DNA of 64,000 nucleotides from Ceratorhiza oryzae-sativae (Eukaryota > Basidiomycota > Agaricomycetes > Cantharellales > Ceratobasidiaceae), in assembly GCA_030998015.1 (NCBI GenBank), contig JARWMV010000249.1, positions 744,001 to 808,000 on the forward strand. Reading direction: 5' to 3'. This document shows, piece by piece, positions 9,421 through 19,628 of the stretch (the stretch's first letter is position 1; each line of letters opens with the position of its first letter). A model generated the notes under the pieces. It was not told the DNA's origin. It did not search any database and worked only from the letters and a program-made list of their open reading frames with translations. The position numbers and the translations under genes were made by a program.

Positions 9421-10702
9421 TTAAGGAAAAATAAAAAATGGCTTCCCTCCTGAGTATACCCAGTCTACGTTTTTGGATACCCATAAGTCCCCCTCTTCCC
9501 CCTCTATGTCCGTCCAACACTTCATTATGGCCGACCAGCTATTCCCCAGGATCACCGTCGGCCATACCTTCATTGACTTCACATGAGCATATCTGCCTGT
9601 GAAGTCTGCTTCGTACTGGCTCAGGGCTTTGAGCGAGTACTTCCCGTTTGACTGGACCATGTCATCCAGGATCCAGATGTCGGCGTCCTCCGACAGATTC
9701 CCCACGTTCCAGACGTTGCACATCCGGCTATGGGAGCCCTTGGATCGCGCATACGCCGTCTTCCCAGTTCCTGTTTCGCCTTCAATCACCAGGATGTGAT
9801 GGCACACGCCCCTCCCTCTCTTCTCAGCTCTTCCGCAAACCATCGGTCCGCCCTGTCGATGTGCGCCGGTCTTCTGGGACTTCCAACTCCACCGGGATTG
9901 CAGGCATGCATCCCCGGTCCTCCTTATACGTGTACTCAGCATATGCTCGTACCGAGTTCCACGTCGTCACCATCTGGAGGGGGCGCAGGCGCTTGAATGC
10001 CTGGTAGTACTCTTTTTTTGTCGCTGAGGCAACAATCTCCGCCCCGTCCTCCAGGTCCGCCTCCGCCCTCGACCTTTTCCTGCCCTTCCCCTTCACCAGG
10101 ATTTCCTCCAACCTTTCCAAGGTCAGGTCCCCCGCCATCAGCTCCTCTACCTCCTCGCCGTTAGCTCCGACATCCTTCCAGAGGTAGTTGAAAGCCTCCC
10201 TTGCAGGGTTGCCTCCTGGTCCGTCCTTGAGGTCCTTCAGCAGGATGTTGGGGTGTTGCCCCTCGAAGTCCCAGAACCGGGTGTTCTGGGTGTTCCAGCC
10301 GCCCTTCCGCTCCTGACTGATGGAGAGGGCGTGGACATGGAGGGGCCGGGCCAGGTCGTAGTTTGGTTCCTCGGGGTTGTGGCGTTCCACCACCAAAGTC
10401 GCCCAATGATTTGGCCGTTGGCGGCAGAACGCCTCGTATCGGGCGACGAGCCCACTTGAGGGCTGATCGCGTAGCTTCGACCAGGTCAGCAGCACCGCCC
10501 TGGTCTGGACGCGGAACCGAGGGGCCGGCGCGGTTTCGGTCGGCTCTTCGGACCCTCGATCCGTCGGCGTAGGCCGCATAGAAGCGGGTGAGGGGGCTCG
10601 GCTTGATACCGAGGGCGCTGGCGATGGCGACGCCGACCTCCGCCCTTCGCTTGATCCGCTTGGCTGGGGTGTTGCCGCGTTCGATCCATTTCCGCTTAGC
10701 AT
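9421..10702 (-). pseudogene. rep: CRESS-DNA-virus-type Rep: HUH endonuclease plus SF3 helicase, split by one frameshift
   Basis: Frame 1 (9824-10702, 292 residues) has a disordered serine/proline-rich start of about 60 residues, then rolling-circle motif I (VLLTWSK, about residues 70-76), motif II with the metal-binding HVH (LHVHALS, 121-127) and motif III with the catalytic tyrosine (YLWK, 173-176). A basic KGKGRKRSR stretch follows. Frame 2 (9421-9942) carries the superfamily-3 helicase: Walker A GETGTGKT, Walker B with paired Asp (WILDDM) and motif C ending in Asn (VILGN). The frames overlap at 9824-9942 and a single-base shift near 9840 separates them. Motifs are closest in style to geminivirus/genomovirus Reps. 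In a replicating virus such a protein nicks an origin hairpin and restarts synthesis; here it lies inside a retrotransposon. All catalytic motifs I can check are kept, so the frameshift is recent or a sequencing error. Confidence 0.85.
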
Positions 10703-10779
10703 CGTTTACAGTTTTAGAGGTATTTGGGGACTGGGAAGAGAGCATGAGAGTGTGGGTTATCTCGGGTCTTGTGCTTGTC

Positions 10780-10786
10780 TATATAA
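10780..10786 (-). promoter_or_regulatory. Possible TATA box for rep
   Basis: TTATATA on the minus strand, about 80 bases upstream of the first ATG of Rep at 10702. Position is plausible for a promoter of its own, separate from the LTR. Confidence 0.3.
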
Positions 10787-10999
10787 GCTGCAAGGTCCGT
10801 TTTAATTGTCACATGACTCCGTCTTGCATTTGTTGTGATCACATGACCTTATTTTGGTGATGACGCATCTCCGAGGGGTGCCCTCCCATCCGTTCCTCTG
10901 CGTCGGCCTTGATCCTCGCTACGCTCGGGGCCTCCGCTCCCCCACTTCGGTCGGTGCCCCCTCTCCGACCCCTCCGGTAGTTAGGGGATAGCGTATATT

Positions 11000-11125
11000 C
11001 ACGTGACTAGGCTAGGTCATGTGATTCCTGTGCTTTGTTGTTTGTTTTCTGGCAGGTGGTCACATGACTAGGCTAGGTCATGTGATTCCCGTGCTTTGTT
11101 GTTTGTTTTCTGGTAGATGGTCACA
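11000..11125. repeat. Two and a partial copies of a 61-bp hairpin repeat
   Basis: Copies start at 11000 and 11061. Each contains CACRTGAC…GTCATGTG, an 8-bp stem around the loop TAGGCTAG. A decayed third copy follows near 11121. The same CACGTGAC core occurs throughout the LTR repeats of element B. Confidence 0.8.
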
Positions 11126-11243
11126 TGTCTGTTGGTGTCACCTGACCAGACCTTGTTTTGATGTTTGTGCACGTTATTGTGTTGCACTGTGATTTTTTAA
11201 TGTTCATGGTTTTGTTGTTTTCCTTCCTCATCCCGTCTTTACT

Positions 11244-11785
11244 ATGCGTGTTATTTCCCTTAACTACAATCCCCTTGACTGCACCTGCTGGTCTCTTCCT
11301 GAGGGGGAGTACTGCGCCTACTGTGATGCCGTGTGCGACGCCTCCCTTGAAGACTTCTATGGAGGTGTTGGGGACTGGTTCTTCTGTGGGGTGCCTGGTA
11401 TGTGTGTTCGTTCTTCGTCGTTCTCACATAGCTAACTTGTTCTGTAGAAGAGCGCATCCTCCTTGATGGTCGGGCCCATGAGGCCACCCTTGAGCGTGTC
11501 TGGGCGCTTGTTGATCAGGACTGCCGGTTATTTGAGGAGCGGCAACACCAGGCTGCCCTTGCTGAGTTTTTTGAGGAGGGCTCAGCCCCTTTGTTCGATG
11601 AGGCCTCACCCTTTGCGGCTTCTGGTTCTGGATGTTTCCAGAACTATATGGCTGATCTCCCAGGGGGGGAGGCCCCCTGGCTGTTGCCTGAGAACCGGGC
11701 CGGTGGTTCTGCGGCCCGTACTATTAGGAAGGATAAGAAGGCAAAAAAACCCTATACCCGGCCCCTCAAGGGCAAGAAAAAATAG
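11244..11785 (+). CDS. Spliced unknown protein on the antisense strand of element B
   Basis: Exon 1 is 11244-11397 and exon 2 is 11448-11785, joined across a 50-base GT…TAG intron that keeps the frame (163 residues). The N-terminus is cysteine-rich (CTC, CAYC and two further Cys within 20 residues), compatible with a small zinc-binding fold. The middle is acidic and helical (WALVDQD, EEF). The C-terminus is lysine-rich (KKAKKP, KGKKK), suggestive of nuclear or nucleic-acid binding. An intron running against the direction of the retroelement RNA cannot be spliced out during transposition, which explains its survival and shows the gene is meant to be transcribed antisense. It is divergent from rep. 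I recognise no family. Confidence 0.6.
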
Positions 11786-11828
11786 AAACATTTTGAAATG
11801 TATTATTATATGATTATGAAAATTATTC

Positions 11829-12683
11829 TTAAGACATTCCAAAAAACGTGTGATAGGCCCGATAATCACAGGGGCTCCGGGGCCAGCAGGGGCACTTCCT
11901 CCAAGGCGCCCCCAGCTCATCCTCCCATTTGGCCCAATCCGTTTGGACTCCCTCTTGGGCCGGGTCCGGGGTTGGTTCCTTTATCGTTACTCTCGGCTCC
12001 TCCTCCTTCACCACCAGGGACTCCAGGCTTGCCGTGAGGCTCGACATATCTGTGTCGTAACCGTGCAGGTTTGGGCGTACCTTCACCCAGTTACGGAAGT
12101 CGGCCAAGTTTGCTTCCTTCAACCTGATGGCAGTAAACATTTCATCAGTGGTAGTGGCCTCAAGCAGTCCCACATACGGTGCCGCCGGTGCCAGCTTCCA
12201 CTGCTCCAACAGTGCCTTTGCCCGGCGCTCCACCTCCCAGTCCCCTCCGTCTGCCATTTGGCCTGTGGCCCTCCTCTGTTGCCTTGCTGCCTTGGTCACC
12301 ACGTCGACTGTTGGTCCCACGATATTGTCGACGACATACATCGGTGTTCTTAACAAGGCGTTTCTCGTCGTTGGCTTCCGGCTTCCATGCCATGTCAGGA
12401 CCCCTAACCTGGGATCCAGGTACTTGTCATCGTCAATCCAGTTCCTTTCATCCCTTAACTTCTTTGGGATGTACACTAGGTTAGCCCCTGGCAACAGTCG
12501 TTCGGCGTACCTCTGGGCGTCTTCCACACTGGAGCAGTACATCCCTGGTTTAGGACGATTTTCCCTGCCAGGGTAGGGTGCTGGCCGCCTGGTGGTGGGT
12601 GGCTGCCGAAGTGGGGCCACCTGATTTTCGGCAAGTGGGGTGTAACGGTTGGGATGTGCGATTGGGTGAGTGACGAAAGGCAT
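11829..12683 (-). CDS. Unknown 284-residue protein of element B cargo
   Basis: An intact ATG-to-stop frame in the sense strand of the element, 87 bases after the chromodomain stop, ending about 45 bases from the convergent plus-strand gene. The first 50 residues are proline/arginine-rich and disordered. The middle (about 60-200) looks folded and contains a glutamate-rich helical part (WEVERRAKALLEQW). No transmembrane segment, signal peptide or catalytic motif is visible, so an envelope role is unlikely. It may be read from a spliced or internal transcript. Function unknown. Confidence 0.55.
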   Translation of the reverse strand: MPFVTHPIAHPNRYTPLAENQVAPLRQPPTTRRPAPYPGRENRPKPGMYCSSVEDAQRYAERLLPGANLVYIPKKLRDERNWIDDDKYLDPRLGVLTWHGSRKPTTRNALLRTPMYVVDNIVGPTVDVVTKAARQQRRATGQMADGGDWEVERRAKALLEQWKLAPAAPYVGLLEATTTDEMFTAIRLKEANLADFRNWVKVRPNLHGYDTDMSSLTASLESLVVKEEEPRVTIKEPTPDPAQEGVQTDWAKWEDELGAPWRKCPCWPRSPCDYRAYHTFFGMS

Positions 12684-12770
12684 GCTTTTGGGGTTTCGCA
12701 GGTGTGTTGTGGTGCAAGTGAGGTAGTAGAGCGGGCTCTGGCCTTTCTTGGGTATCCTGGATGGCTCCTT

Positions 12771-15700
12771 TTAAAGCTTTCCAGATCCTCGTTTGGTTCT
12801 CTTTGGCCTGCCTTTCGAGTCACCTGAGTGCTGACTTGTCTTGACTGGCATTGGTGCGTCTGGTAAGCGCCTTTGCAAGTCATTTAGAACCTCTTTCATG
12901 TCAGCAAACTTGCTGGCACGTTCCATTGTGTCTTCTATTGGGTCGTAGCCCTTCCATCTGATTTGGTAAAACAGCTCGCCATTCCGCCATTCATAATTTG
13001 CAATGTGGTCCACCTCGTATTCCTCCTCTCCTTTTTCCGTTATGATTGGTGGTGGCTTGGCCTGCCTTCTTCGGAAGTCTTTATCTTCTGTGAATGGCGA
13101 GAGGAGATTTACATGGAATACATTGTGTACACGTATGTTTTAGGTAGGTCCAGGCGATATGCATGGGATGAGATCTTTTCTGTGATTTCAAAGGGCCCCC
13201 CTTTTCGGTTGTCCAGTTTCTTGGAGGGTCTCTTGGACGAGAGGTTTGTTAGGAGCAGCCAAACCTTGTCTCCTACCTTGAATTCCCTCCCTTTCTTTCC
13301 ATTTGTTGGTGTAATTCCATTGAGGCTCTTGCCTCATCCCATACCTTTTCCATTTGATTACGCATGTTGTCTGCAGCGGGTGCCTCAGATGGTTCTTCTC
13401 CCTCTCGGACAACCCATCTTGGGTTTTTTCCATATACTGTTTCAAATGGGGTTTGTCCTGTTGTAGCATTTACGTGGTTGTTATGGCAGAATTCGGCAAT
13501 GGGTAACCATTTTACCCAATCATCTTGTCTATAATTGCAGAAGGTTCTTAAGAACCCTTCTACCCATTGATTTGTCCTTTCCGACAGACCATCTGTTTCT
13601 GGATGGAAAGCAGTGGAGAATCTGGGCTTTGTCCCAATTCCTTTGTATAGGGCCTTTAGGAATTGGCTGTTAAAGGTTGGCCCTCGGTCTGAGACAGTGG
13701 TTTCTGGGGTCCCGTGATGTCTCCATACTTCCCTTATGAATATTTCTGCCAGTTCTTCTGCATTGGTGCTCTCCAGACATGGTACAAAATGGGCCTGCCG
13801 GGAAAGCGATCTACAACTGTCAAATACTGTCGTACCCCTTTGAGACAGGTAATTTGACGATGAAATCATATGCGACATCTGCCCATGGTTTCCATGGGAT
13901 TGGTAAGGACTTCAGGGAGTGCCTTGTTTGTGTCCTTTGCTTCTTTGACACGTTTCACAAGATTCCACGTATCGGTTTACTTGGGCCTTCATTCCTGGCC
14001 AATAGTAATCCCTTGATAGTAATTCTAGTGTTCGGGCTTGTCCCTGATGACCTGCCACTGGGGCGTCATGGCACTCCTCAAGGAGACTCAACCTCAAGTC
14101 CTTGTCATCTGGGATGTAGAGCCTATCGTCATACCTTAATAGGCCCTCCTTCATTTCATACCGTCTAAATTCCTTCTGTACTGAGGGCGGTAGTTGTTCT
14201 TATTTGCCACACTCAGCCTTAAGGATCTGATAGATTCGTCTTCTTCCTGAGCTTCTTTAAGCTCTTCCCAGAAATTCCCCTGTACTTCTGCCATGAAACC
14301 TATGAACCTTTCTTCTGGAATCATGATCTGTGGTTCCATAGGGGTATCCCCATGGTCGCTCCTTCTGGAAAGGGCATCTGGCTTCTGTGAGAGTTTCCCT
14401 GGTCTACACAATCTGAAAATTGAAGGGTGCCAGAGTGAGATACCATCTGGCATGCCTTCTATTCCACATCTGGGCATTTTGCCAGTACTGGAGGTTCCTA
14501 TGGTCAGTGTATATCACAATAGGTTCCTCTGTCCCTTCTAAGTATAACCTCCAGTGCTCTAAGGACCTAACAATTGCAAGCAACTCCTTGTCGTAGGTGT
14601 CATAATTTTTCTCTGGTGGGGTGAAGCTCTTCGATAGGAAGGCAATTGGATGCAATCGGTTGTCATCACCCTTTTGGCTTAGTACCGCCCCCATGGCCAC
14701 TCCTGAGGCGTCTGTTTCCAGTATGTATGGCCTGTTTGGGTTTGGGTGGATCAGGACCGGTTCTCTTGCTACTGCTTCTTTGATAGCTTCAAATGCTTCC
14801 TGTTGTTTTCTTTCCCACAGGAATTTGACATCTTTTTGGGTGAGATCTGTGAGGGGTTTGGCTAAGGTACTAAACTTCTCTATCCACCTTCTATAGAACC
14901 CCACGAAGCCTAGGAAGGCTTGGACTTCTTTTACTGTGTTAGGTTCTGGCCATTCTAGAACTGCCTTTACCTTTTCCTTTTCCATCGATATCCCTTCTGG
15001 GGATATGACAATTCCAATGAAGCTTACCTCCTTCACAAAGAACTGACACTTGTGTGGTTTGAGGAAGAGGTGGTTTTCCCTCATTCTTCTTAACACTTCC
15101 CTGACATGTTGTACGTGTTCTTCCCTGTTTCTGGAAAACACTAGTACATCGTCCATGTAGATTACCACATAATCGTCTATTATATCACGGAACTTTTCCA
15201 TCATGAACCTGGTAAAGGTTCTTGGTCCTTCTTTTACTCCGAATGGCATGACCAAGCATTCAAACTGGCCTTCTCCTGTCCTGAAAGCTGTTTTCCATTC
15301 GTCTCCCTCTTTTACCCTGATGTTGTTGAACCCCCATCGAACATCCATTTTTGAATAGATGGTTGCATCCTTCAGTCTCTCAATCAATTCTATTTGGATT
15401 GGAAGTGGAAACCTGTCTGGCTTGGTGATGTCATTCATCTTACGGTAGTCGACTACCAACCTAAGCCCTCCATCTGCTTTGTTCACATAGAAACAGGGTG
15501 CAGCTACAACTGACTGGCTGGGCCTTATTTTCCCGTTTCTTAGTTCCTCCTCTAGGTACTCCCTGAGCGCCTTTGTTTCTGCTGGTGACATACTGTACCT
15601 CTTTGCAGGCTTTGGCAGCTCCGCTCCCTCGATCAGGTCCATTTTGAAGTCTAGGTTACCTCGGTGGGGTGGAAGTTCTCGGAAACCTTCTTCCCCAAAT

Positions 15701-16080
15701 AGGTCTTCAAAATCCCTAAATTCTTCTGGGATTGTAGGCTTTCACTTGCTGCCCTTGCCTTGATTTCGTCTGGGTATGAGATGGTAAGGTCTTTCCAATC
15801 TATGATAGGTTCTGCTTCTTCAAGCCATTCTTTCCCTAGGACTATGTCTGTGTCACCTAGGGTCATTACATAAAGGGAGCATTTTAGTGTCTTCCCTTCC
15901 ACTTCGATGTTTAGTTCTGCCCTTTCTTCTATGGCATCCTTGATTTCATTTCCATCAATGGCCACAATTGATTTCTTGTGTTTGAGGGGAGTGGTTGGAA
16001 TCCCTTTTTCCCTTGAATAGGCCTTATCGATGAAGTTGGTTGAAGATCCTGAGTCAATCAGCGTTTAGCTGGTTCCATGA
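12771..16080 (-). pseudogene. pol: Element B pol (protease-RT-RNaseH-integrase-chromodomain), several frameshifts
   Basis: Protease with a DSG site at about 16050 runs to 15651. The frame changes near 15745 into RT-RNase H (to 14404), with the catalytic YMDD motif near 15155 and RNase H motif LETDASG. It shifts again near 14440 into the linker, then the HHCC zinc region of integrase (13912-14154; EECHDAPVAGH … CETC). A shift near 13910 removes the first part of the catalytic core; the second D (SDRG) and E (GLSER) are present in 13273-13878. A further shift leads to the C-terminal chromodomain (12771-13013), a histone-mark reader with the aromatic WKGYDP motif. At least four frame changes make this copy unable to transpose by itself if the sequence is correct. 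Confidence 0.88.
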
Positions 16081-16191
16081 TTCCCTCTACCGTAGTGTAT
16101 ATTATTGATTGATTACTAGACTTCTTGAGGTAACATACATCTGCGGTAGGGGTTATATTGGGGTCCTCCAACATGGAAGTGGTAGGACCAA

Positions 16192-18026
16192 TTAGTTTTC
16201 CGACTCAGAGCTGCTTTCTTCCTCAACTTGTCTGCTGGCCTTCCCTTGTATCTTAGCTTTGTCGTAGGTCCACTGGCCTCGGCACTCCTTCAGGACATGC
16301 CCTGATTTACCGCATTTGATACAGAGTCCTTCTTTCCTTCGCCTGTCCTTTTCACTGTTTGGTATCCTTACCATGTTGTTGGTTTGGGTATTCCCCTGTT
16401 TGCCGCTGGTCCCTAAAGGCTTGTTTCCCCCTTGTTTGTATTTCGCTGGTGCCCAGGTTGAATTTGATGAGTTGCTGGTCCTTGTATTCATTTTCTGGTT
16501 TGCAAACTGCATGTCATCCATTTTGCAGGCAAAGTCAATTAATTGATCTAAGGTATATGATGGACCTTCAGCCTCATTTGCCAGTACTTCAATCCTTAAG
16601 ATCTCTTGTCGTACTTCGGGTTTTAACCCTTCCCTGAATTGGTCCTTGAGGCTTCCTGGTTCCAGTCTACCTCTTGGATCAGGATCCGGAATTGGGTAGC
16701 ATAATCCAATGCGCTCTTGGTCTGTGTTAATTTCCTTAGTTTCCGGATGGTCTTTTCCTTTATGACTGGGTCATTAAAAGCATCCAGGAATCCCTTCCTG
16801 AAATCCTTCCAGGATGCAAGAATACCTGTGTGTTCGCCTGCTAGTAGTTTCCGGCGGTAAGGTTGTGCCCAGTTTGCTGCTTCCCCATCCTCCATGTTCA
16901 TTAGCACAGCAGATATCTTTTTTCGGTCATCAAAGGCTGATTCGTCATAGTCAGCAAAGAAAAGTTCCATGCTGATTATGAAGTTCTCTGCTTCCTTCCC
17001 CTTTTTCCCATTAAATTTGCTGGGTCTCCCTAGTCTCGCCTCCTTAGGAGTGTGGTTTGCAGCAAGGGTAGGTTGGTTTGCTTGGGATGGAGGTTCTGTT
17101 CGGGGTCTTATTGTGGACTCAGCCTGGAAGGTTCTTCCCAGAAAAGGTGTTCGTACTGGGGAGGCTGAGGGGGATCGTGAGGGGCTTCCTATGACCACCC
17201 TAGTTCTTCCCCTGGTTTCTTCTGTCCTTTCCCTTGGCCTTCCTGCTTCAGTTGTTTTCCGGAGCTCATTTCCTAGATCGGTTACCCGTTGTTCTAGTGC
17301 GATTAGGATCTCCCCTGTGTTTTCGGTTTTCTTCTCTAAGCTTTCGAGCTTTCGCTCTTGCATTCCCAGTACCCGGTTTATTTCCATGGAGATGTCCTTT
17401 AATTCTTTTATCAGGTTCCCCATTTCTGCTTTTAGGTCGTCCTGGTTCTTTGCCACATAGAGGACATTTTTGTTGGATGTTTCCATAGACCTTACCATCC
17501 AGTCCACGTTTCCTTCTTGTCGGGTTAGTGATATTTGACACTGATTTATACCCGTGATTGCCTTTTCTAGTTCCCTATGATTATTGTCTCTAAGTTCCTT
17601 GAGCCCCGCCCTGATGGCCGTGGCAATGGTGTGAATAGGGTTGGCAGTGGCTATGGTTCCGGGACCTGGCTGGGGTTGTGTCCTTGCCTCTTCCGCCAAG
17701 GCCGTGCCTTGTTCGTATATGGTTCGGGTCATATCTTCTACCTCATCCCTCTCTGGATTTGAGATATCTTCTGGGTCTGGATTTATCAGGTGAATTGGCG
17801 GTTGAGGGCTGCGGAGTGGTATTCCCCCTATTTCCCCTCCCAGGATGGGGGCCCGAGTGGGGTTGGGTTGAGCCACTGGTCGTGGGTTTTGTGGCAACCC
17901 CCCTGGCATTCCTTGGAGGGTCTCATCTGGGTTACCTTCAGCCTCTGGGGAAGCAATGGGTTTGGGTGATTGTGGCCTACTATTTGCCACTCTGCTTTGA
18001 GATCGAGTTTGTGGTCTCTGTGACAT
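16192..18026 (-). pseudogene. gag: Element B Gag, split by one frameshift
   Basis: The first frame (16623-18026, 467 residues) has a long polar N-terminus with a coiled-coil-like middle and a retrotransposon Gag core (around WAQPYRRKLL and FRKGFLDAFND). It shifts near 16655 into the second frame, which ends at 16192 after one zinc knuckle CX2CX4HX4C (CIKCGKSGHVLKEC). The knuckle would package the element RNA. The ATG at 18026 is about 120 bases from the primer site, a short leader. A single-base error or mutation explains the split. Confidence 0.85.
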
Positions 18027-18131
18027 AGTTTCTTTGTTCTCTTATGTATCACAGGAGTTAGCTGGTTTTCTCGTGTACTCAGCCCTTAGTATCTGTGCAG
18101 TATACTTATGTTCGCCACTAGTTAAGTTAAG

Positions 18132-18143
18132 AGCTTGCTTTAT
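18132..18143 (-). other. Primer-binding site of element B, self-priming type
   Basis: The minus strand reads ATAAAGCAAGCT within three bases of the 5' LTR. It is perfectly complementary over 12 bases to 18274-18285 in the LTR, about 36 bases downstream of a TATA box (18313-18321). The arrangement mirrors that of element C. Confidence 0.65.
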
Positions 18144-18145
18144 AA

Positions 18146-19022
18146 TGTCGTGACCCTCTGGAGGCTCCCTTGTGGAGCACTTAAGTAGTGGCTGCGTTGA
18201 CGGTTTGGTGCTATGCAGTATGTATTGAGTGTTCTAGTTACAGTGTTTGCTATGGTCTATGGTGGTTGACGAGATAAAGCAAGCTGAGGCATCCAGTCTT
18301 GCTTTATCCTCCTTATATATACCTGTGGCTGCGGTGGCTGCGGACGTATTATCTAAGCACACTCCGCAGTAGGTGTAGGTTATGTACAGTACTATGGGTT
18401 AGGTAATTGTTTGTCTTAAGTTTGTGCGGCTCCGAATCTTATAGAGCCGCGCGAGGTCCGAGGGTCATGTGACCTTTTGGACTTAAGCACCCGGCGCTTA
18501 ATCGCTGAATAAGCGCCGAGGTCACGTGACAACTCGCTCCTCGCTCCAGGTAACATGGGAGAGAAACGCTGGAGCGAGTTCAGGGTAACCACCGGCGCTT
18601 AATCGTTGGTAAGCGCCGAGATCACGTGACAACTCGCTCCTCGCTCCAGGTAACATGGGAGAGAAACGCTGGAGCGAGTTCAGGGTAACCACCGGCGCTT
18701 AATCGTTGGTAAGCGCCGAGATCACGTGACAACTCGCTCCTCGCTCCAGGTAACATGGGAGAGAAACGCTGGAGCGAGTTCAGGGTAACCACCGGCGCTT
18801 AATCGTTGGTAAGCGCCAAGATCACGTGACAACTCGCTCCTCGCTCCAGGTAACATGGGAGAGAAACGCTGGAGCGAGTTCAGGGTAACCACCGGCGCTT
18901 AATCGTTGGGTAAGCGCCGAGATCACGTGACCTTGTTTATGGTTTGTTCCGCTTCGGGAAAAATGCCATAAATCTGTACAATATTCGGTTGTTAGGTTAT
19001 GTCTGCTAGGCGGGTCATAACA
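18146..19022 (-). repeat. 5' LTR of element B
   Basis: 877 bp with four 100-bp hairpin units (starting about 18531, 18631, 18731 and 18831). It is otherwise near-identical to the 3' LTR. The ACAAG target duplication follows at 19023-19027. Confidence 0.93.
18313..18321 (-). promoter_or_regulatory. TATA box of element B 5' LTR
   Basis: TATATATAA on the minus strand, correctly spaced for a start near 18285, the segment complementary to the primer-binding site. Confidence 0.55.
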
Positions 19023-19628
19023 ACAAGCCAATAGCAGGTCTCAGATGCATCAATGCCTTTGATACACACCCTGTCTTTACTCTCTTATCCTATACTGGGC
19101 TAGGGTGTACCCCAAGTATAGCAGTACCCTCTTTTGATGATTGCACTGGCATGCATGTATCTATTTGGCTCTGGAATGCCCTCCTCAGGGTATAAAAGGA
19201 CCTCCTCTGAGGCCCTTCCAGACCACCTCCTCCTCTTACTCAACCCAGACCAGTTATTGGTTTCTTTTCTCTTTCTATTTCTCTTGTCTGTGTGTGATTT
19301 CTTATATAACTAGTACCAAGGAATAAAGTACCATATTAGTTATATACTGTCTGATTCATTGTATCTTATATACAGAGATATATAAGGATACAATATTGCC
19401 TGATTGAGTGTGACATTAAGTACCAGCCATTAGTGGAAATCTAAGTACCTGTAGCTGAGGAAGTACATGCATTAGGCAGCCCACCATCTATCCTATAAGC
19501 TATTGCTTAAGTCTAGTATTAAGATTAGTATCAGTTAGTCCAAGCAACTAGGGCTGAACTACATTTAAGATATGTAAGGGAACCTGACCATAGTAGTCTT
19601 GCTCTTTATACCTATAAATTAGTCAGTT

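Larger units (their letters stand above)
10703..11243. other. Intergenic region between divergent rep and the plus-strand gene
   Basis: About 540 bases between two genes pointing away from each other, the place where ambisense CRESS genomes keep their origin and promoters. It holds a GC-rich stretch (10860-10980) and two copies of a 61-bp repeat with a hairpin. I searched for the NANTATTAC-type nonanucleotide of known CRESS origins and did not find it. Confidence 0.6.
8344..19022 (-). mobile_element. Element B: chromodomain gypsy element carrying a Rep cargo
   Basis: A 10.7-kb LTR element on the minus strand with near-identical LTRs (778 and 877 bp, differing mainly by one 100-bp unit) and a perfect ACAAG duplication. 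The order in the sense direction is LTR, primer site, gag (16192-18026), protease-RT-RNaseH-integrase-chromodomain (12771-16080), a 284-residue ORF (11829-12683), a spliced antisense gene (11244-11785), hairpin repeats, a CRESS-type Rep (9421-10702), an A/B-box hairpin (9201-9325), polypurine tract and LTR. Gag and pol each have apparent frameshifts. Young LTRs with a broken pol suggest mobilisation in trans, or indel errors in the assembly. Confidence 0.93.

Noticed and set aside
9182..9520. 112-residue minus-strand frame next to the 3' LTR
   Set aside because: It crosses the A/B-box hairpin and the Rep helicase end in another frame, with no family resemblance; a shadow frame.
10703..11243. 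Canonical CRESS nonanucleotide origin
   Set aside because: No NANTATTAC-like loop is present in the divergent region; hairpins there have the loop TAGGCTAG.
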